Shown one piece after another: positions 60,376 through 64,000 of a DNA stretch of 64,000 nucleotides. How positions within the stretch are numbered: the first letter of the stretch is position 1; each line of letters starts with the position of its first letter. Source of the DNA: Akkermansiaceae bacterium UBA2381 (GTDB taxonomy: Bacteria; Verrucomicrobiota; Verrucomicrobiia; Verrucomicrobiales; DEV007); the NCBI GenBank assembly GCA_002344215.1, contig DDSV01000003.1:62001-126000 (forward strand), given 5' to 3'. A model generated the notes under the pieces. That model ran no database searches, was not told the origin of the DNA, and was given only the letters and a program-made list of their open reading frames with translations. The position numbers and the translations under genes are program-made.

Positions 60376-61815
60376 ATGAGCGCTCCCCACATTCCCATCC
60401 TCCGTCAGGGCCGGGTCCACAAATCTCTGGACGTGCAAACCGTGCCAAAGCTGGGCACGGACGAAGCGGCCGCCGAGATCAGTTTCGCCTGCGCGGACAT
60501 GATCAAATACGATCTCCACAAAATGGGGACGGCACGTGCGGCCTTGAAGAAGTTCTCCTGTCAGGAACTCGTCGAGATCACCAAAAAGGCTGGAGAGATT
60601 TTCCTGAATGATGCCCTCCCTGTGGGCACCGAGGGCGCGATGCAGACCCCGGAGGATTATGTGCTTTCCCTCGCCTCGACGAGCGGCCTCCCTCATGCGC
60701 TCATCCGCATGAACATGAAGCGCCTCGGCGGCATTTTTGCGGACATCGACACCATTTTCCGCGGCCTCACCCGCGGCCTCGATTGGGCGGTGCTCGACAA
60801 GGGTTATGGAGAACAGGGGGGAGCTCCCGTAAGTTTTTCGGCGACGACCAACGAGCTCGCCGTGATTCTTCCCAGTAACTCGCCCGCGGTCAACGCTCTT
60901 TGGATCCCTTCCATTGCAATGAAGGTTCCTGTGCTCCTGAAGCCGGGCCGGGAGGAGCCGTGGACTCCCTGGCGCATCATTCAGGCTTTCATCAAGGCGG
61001 GTGCTCCGGCCGAGGCCTTCAGCCTTTACCCCACCCAGCATGAGGGATCGGGCATCATTATCCGCCGCGCCGGACGGGTCATGCTTTTTGGTGATGACTC
61101 GACGGTGAAGCAATACGAGAACGACGAGCGCATCGAGGTTCACGGCACCGGATATTCGAAATTCCTCATCGGCGAAGACGAGATCGACAACTGGGAGAAA
61201 TACATCGACACCATCGTGGAGTCCGTCTCGGCCAACTCGGGCCGCAGTTGTATTTGCACATCGACCATCGTTGTTCCGCGTCACGGCGACGCGATCGCTC
61301 ATGCGGTGGCAAAGCGTCTCGCCGAGATCAAGCCTCTCGCACAGGACGATCCGAACGCCAAACTTTCCGGCTTTGCGAATCCCATGTTCGCCGAGTGGAT
61401 CAACGAGGCCGTCGAGAAGGGTCTCCGCGCCGGCGGGGCGACTGATGTGACGGCCGAATTTCGCGAAGGTGAGCGTTTCCACCAGCGGGACGGCATGAAC
61501 TATCTCCAGCCGACCCTGATCCGTGTTGATTCCTTCGATCAGGAGCTGGCGATCCGTGAGTTCCTGTTCCCTTTCGCCAGCGTCGTGGAATGCCCCCAGG
61601 CGGAGATGCTCGGAAAAATCGGGTTTTCTCTCGTCGTCACGGCGGTGACGAAAGACGTGGCCTGGATCAATCAGCTTTTCGACTGCCCGCACATTGACCG
61701 TCTCAATATCGGCAATGTGCCGACGAATCGAATCAAGTGGGATCAACCGCACGAAGGCAACTTGTTTGAGTTCCTGTATACGCGCCGTTCATTCCAGATT
61801 GCGGACATCGCGTGA
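60376..61815 (+). CDS. LuxC-sized aldehyde dehydrogenase/acyl reductase-like protein
   Basis: 479 aa. ALDH-superfamily fold: LPSNSPAVNALWIPSIAMKV for the nucleotide domain and SANSGRSCICTSTIVVP with the catalytic Cys (two Cys; the first aligns best). The usual ELGGK general base segment is replaced by EVHGTGYSK, so it is not a standard aldehyde oxidiser. Length and gene order match the acyl reductase LuxC group, which reduces enzyme-bound acyl groups to aldehydes with NADPH. Starts 19 bp after the adenylating enzyme. Direction of the reaction is an inference. Confidence 0.75.
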   Translation: MSAPHIPILRQGRVHKSLDVQTVPKLGTDEAAAEISFACADMIKYDLHKMGTARAALKKFSCQELVEITKKAGEIFLNDALPVGTEGAMQTPEDYVLSLASTSGLPHALIRMNMKRLGGIFADIDTIFRGLTRGLDWAVLDKGYGEQGGAPVSFSATTNELAVILPSNSPAVNALWIPSIAMKVPVLLKPGREEPWTPWRIIQAFIKAGAPAEAFSLYPTQHEGSGIIIRRAGRVMLFGDDSTVKQYENDERIEVHGTGYSKFLIGEDEIDNWEKYIDTIVESVSANSGRSCICTSTIVVPRHGDAIAHAVAKRLAEIKPLAQDDPNAKLSGFANPMFAEWINEAVEKGLRAGGATDVTAEFREGERFHQRDGMNYLQPTLIRVDSFDQELAIREFLFPFASVVECPQAEMLGKIGFSLVVTAVTKDVAWINQLFDCPHIDRLNIGNVPTNRIKWDQPHEGNLFEFLYTRRSFQIADIA

Positions 61816-61833
61816 GAAGCTACGGTCCTCCCG

Positions 61834-63009
61834 ATGCCGACAGCCCTCCTCACGATTGAGTCTCTTTGTGCCGGACTTGGGATTCCGGACCGGGTGCTGA
61901 ATTTCGAAGATGTCGCCGGAGGCCGGGTCGTTTTTGGTCCCGGCACGCTTTCCGTGATCGGCGTCGAGGCGGCCACATTAGGGGGGAAAAAGGTTCTCAT
62001 TGTTACTGATCCCGGGATTGCCAGGACGGGAGCGGTCGGTCGGGCGGTTTCATCCCTCAAGGCGGAAGGGATCTCCGTGGCGGTGTACGACCAGGTGAGA
62101 GAGAATCCGACCACTGAAGATGTGGATCGGTGTGTCATGGCAGCTCGCGAATCCGGTGCGGATCTGATTGTCGGTCTCGGTGGTGGTTCCAGTCTCGACA
62201 CAGCCAAGGGCTGCAACTTCATTCTGACGAATGGCGGAAGGATGCACGATTACTGGGGGGTTGGAAAGGCGACGCAGCCCATGCTTCCCTTCATTGCTGT
62301 CCCGACGACTTCGGGAACGGGGAGCGAATGCCAGAGTTTTGCCCTCATCGCCGACGCCGAAACGCATGCCAAAATGGCCTGTGGTGATCCGAAGGCGGCG
62401 GCTGCGCTCGCGATTCTCGATCCGGAACTGACGGTCACGATGCCGGCTGCAGTGACGGCCCACACCGGAATCGATGCGATTGCCCACGCTCTTGAAACGG
62501 CGGTCTGCAACAAACGTTCTGAAATTTCCTCGGGCTATTCCGAAGCCGCATGGAAATTGCTCGACCGCGGTCTTGAGGAAGTGCTGAAGAATCCGGGCGA
62601 TATTGTAGCCCGGGCCCGCATGCAGCTGGGCGCAGCCTTCGCGGGGACGGCGATTGAAAATTCGATGCTGGGAATTGCCCACTCCTGCGCCAATCCGCTC
62701 ACGGCTCATTTTGGAATCGTTCACGGTCAGGCAGTCGGGACGATGCTGCCCTATGTCATTGAGTTTAACGAAAGCGATCCCGGGACAGCGGCGATTTACG
62801 CCTCACTGGCGGGAGGGGGACGGCTTTCGGATCGTGTCAGGGCTCACCTGGAACGCTCCTCGATGGGCGCCACGCTGAGTGAACTTGGTGCGAATGAGGC
62901 AATGATCCCGCAATTGGCGGGGGAAGCTGCTGCTCAATGGACGGCCCGGTTTAATCCCGTTCCGGTGACTTCCGCTCTTCTTGAGGAAGTTTACCGTGCG
63001 GCATTCTGA
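61834..63009 (+). CDS. Iron-containing alcohol dehydrogenase
   Basis: 391 aa, group III ADH. Nucleotide site GLGGGSSLDTAKGCNF, PTTSGTGSECQSF, metal-ligand helix HTGIDAIAHALET and second ligand region GIAHSCANPLTAHFGIVHGQAVGTMLP. It interconverts aldehydes and alcohols with NAD(P)H. 18 bp after the ALDH-like gene. Together with the two preceding enzymes a route from acid via aldehyde to alcohol, or the reverse, is suggested. The start is ATG 61834. Confidence 0.9.
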   Translation: MPTALLTIESLCAGLGIPDRVLNFEDVAGGRVVFGPGTLSVIGVEAATLGGKKVLIVTDPGIARTGAVGRAVSSLKAEGISVAVYDQVRENPTTEDVDRCVMAARESGADLIVGLGGGSSLDTAKGCNFILTNGGRMHDYWGVGKATQPMLPFIAVPTTSGTGSECQSFALIADAETHAKMACGDPKAAAALAILDPELTVTMPAAVTAHTGIDAIAHALETAVCNKRSEISSGYSEAAWKLLDRGLEEVLKNPGDIVARARMQLGAAFAGTAIENSMLGIAHSCANPLTAHFGIVHGQAVGTMLPYVIEFNESDPGTAAIYASLAGGGRLSDRVRAHLERSSMGATLSELGANEAMIPQLAGEAAAQWTARFNPVPVTSALLEEVYRAAF

Positions 63010-63077
63010 TTTGCCTGCTACGGTCGGGCCGCAAGGTGCCATTTTTGAAAGGTCGCCTTTAGATGGCGGGGTGGTAA

Positions 63078-64000
63078 ATGTTTGGCATTCAAATTGCTAT
63101 GAGTGGACCGGTGAAAGAGCAGTTCGAGAATTATGCGGTGGAGGGCTTCTTCGACGAGGCATTCTCGCGCGAGGAGAGCAAGTGCCGGACAATGTATTCC
63201 GAGGCGGTGAATTTTTTCTCCGGTCTTTCGGATGAGAGGATGAAGTCCAGTCTACGGTCGCTTGAGCGGACCTTCCTGAAACAGGGCGTGACATTCACGG
63301 TGTATTCGGACGGACAGGGGACCGAGAGAATTTTTCCTTTCGACCCTTTTCCGCGGATCATTCCGGCCGATGAATGGAGCATGATCGAGCGCGGTCTCCG
63401 TCAGCGGATCAAGGCGCTCAATCTGTTCCTTAAGGACATCTACTCGGATCGTCGGATTCTGAAAGAGAAGATCATGCCGGAGGAGTTGGTGAAAACCTCC
63501 AAGCACAACCGGGCCGAGTTTGCCGGGGTCAAGCTTCCGCACGACACTTACATCCACATTTGCGGCACCGACCTGATCCGCGATAACGATGGTCGCTACT
63601 GCGTTCTCGAGGATAACGGTCGCTGTCCCTCCGGTGTCTCCTACATGCTGGAAAACCGACTGGCGATGAAGAGGACGTTTCCTGAACTCTACCGGTCTTT
63701 GAATGTCGAGAGGGTGGACGACTACCCCAGAGAATTGCTCAAGATGCTCCGTTCTGTCTCGCCTCGGCAGCAGGATACCCCGGTTTGTGTTTTGCTTACG
63801 CCCGGGCAGTACAACAGCGCTTACTTTGAGCACACCTTCCTCGCCCAGCAAATGGGCATCGAGATTGTGGAAGGTCGAGACCTGATTGTCGACAATGATC
63901 GTGTCTACATGCACACGACCCGGGGTCTCGTTCAGGTCGACGTGATCTATCGCCGGATTGATGACGATTTCCTCGATCCTCACTTTTTCCGTCGCGATTC
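63078..64000 (+). CDS. Circularly permuted ATP-grasp type 2 protein, N-terminal part (3' end outside window)
   Basis: Open frame from ATG 63078 (alternative ATG 63099) to the window edge, ~307 codons. My own translation gives FFDEAFSREESKCRTMYSEA, DGQGTERIFPFDPFPRIIPA, ALNLFLKDIYSDRRILKE, DTYIHICGTDLIRDNDGRYC, VLEDNGRCPSGVSYMLENR and ILLTPGQYNSAYFEH-type segments, the classic DUF404/DUF407 pattern. These are ligase-like enzymes of unknown product; they often sit with an alpha-E domain and a transglutaminase-like gene, not visible here. A short GGGGTGG lies just before 63078. Confidence 0.9.
   Translation, partial: MFGIQIAMSGPVKEQFENYAVEGFFDEAFSREESKCRTMYSEAVNFFSGLSDERMKSSLRSLERTFLKQGVTFTVYSDGQGTERIFPFDPFPRIIPADEWSMIERGLRQRIKALNLFLKDIYSDRRILKEKIMPEELVKTSKHNRAEFAGVKLPHDTYIHICGTDLIRDNDGRYCVLEDNGRCPSGVSYMLENRLAMKRTFPELYRSLNVERVDDYPRELLKMLRSVSPRQQDTPVCVLLTPGQYNSAYFEHTFLAQQMGIEIVEGRDLIVDNDRVYMHTTRGLVQVDVIYRRIDDDFLDPHFFRRD

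Noticed and set aside
59292..61815. Bioluminescence (lux) operon
   Set aside because: No luciferase subunits or luxD; only size and order of two enzymes resemble LuxE and LuxC.
1..64000. tRNA, rRNA, CRISPR, insertion sequence or prophage in the window
   Set aside because: No conserved tRNA arms, rRNA stretches, regular spacer arrays, transposase or phage structural genes were recognised by eye; tRNAscan-SE and similar tools would be decisive.

Overview
The window reads as a chromosomal segment of a Verrucomicrobiota bacterium, probably a free-living aerobic heterotroph of the Verrucomicrobiales. The lineage call is an inference from family content: a roughly 1000-residue PVC-type haem-binding propeller/HEAT protein, several short planctomycete/verrucomicrobial c-type cytochromes, SHD1 (SLA1 homology) domains, DUF1080, DUF6807, NIPSNAP and PQQ-like propeller proteins, and a carboxynorspermidine polyamine route. 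DNA is GC-rich and gene-dense, many start codons lack a clear Shine-Dalgarno, and I saw no tRNA, rRNA, CRISPR array, transposase or prophage gene.

Layout. 1-9.3 kb: end of a cyclic-nucleotide-binding protein, an L,D-transpeptidase, the large PVC haem protein, an acyltransferase, an unrecognised protein with archaeo-eukaryotic primase (AEP) motifs, a TIM-barrel isomerase, a PhnA-like zinc protein and a small cytochrome. 9.5-13.8 kb: a membrane histidine kinase overlapping a REC-kinase protein whose ATPase half looks degenerate, an LsrF/FbaB-type aldolase and an FHA protein. 14-20.5 kb: a lipoprotein glycosidase, an ABC-F protein and a pectin-type set (SGNH hydrolase, PL10-like lyase, SHD1-esterase). 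20.5-28.5 kb: nspC with carboxynorspermidine dehydrogenase, NADP-glutamate dehydrogenase with a YwaF-like membrane protein, an AraC regulator and a class A PBP.

28.6-37.3 kb: secreted propeller, small conserved protein, TerC, transglutaminase-like protein, FAH-family hydrolase, moaC and moaA split by a DUF6807 gene, and a stand-alone RsbRD_N protein. A 211-bp inverted-repeat element fills the gap between the FAH gene and moaC. 37.3-37.9 kb is the longest gap. 37.9-45.8 kb: an intact ABC-type ATPase frame that has lost every catalytic motif, directly followed by rodA, then an ABC-2/GldG/DUF4340 operon ending in a di-haem cytochrome.

46-53 kb: small cytochrome, FMN reductase, NIPSNAP, DUF423, OmpA and CNNM/CBS proteins, DUF1080 lipoprotein, and an ECF sigma factor overlapping an anti-sigma-like protein with an LptA-like domain. 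53.3-64 kb: two PQQ-like propeller proteins, DUF3311 plus an SSS symporter, a LuxE-sized adenylating enzyme, a LuxC-sized aldehyde dehydrogenase relative, an iron alcohol dehydrogenase, and the start of a circularly permuted ATP-grasp gene that runs off the end.

The best candidates for something undescribed are the pseudo-ATPase coupled to rodA, the AEP-like protein, the LuxE/LuxC/Fe-ADH set, and the G-poor C/A-rich repeats placed directly before several start codons.
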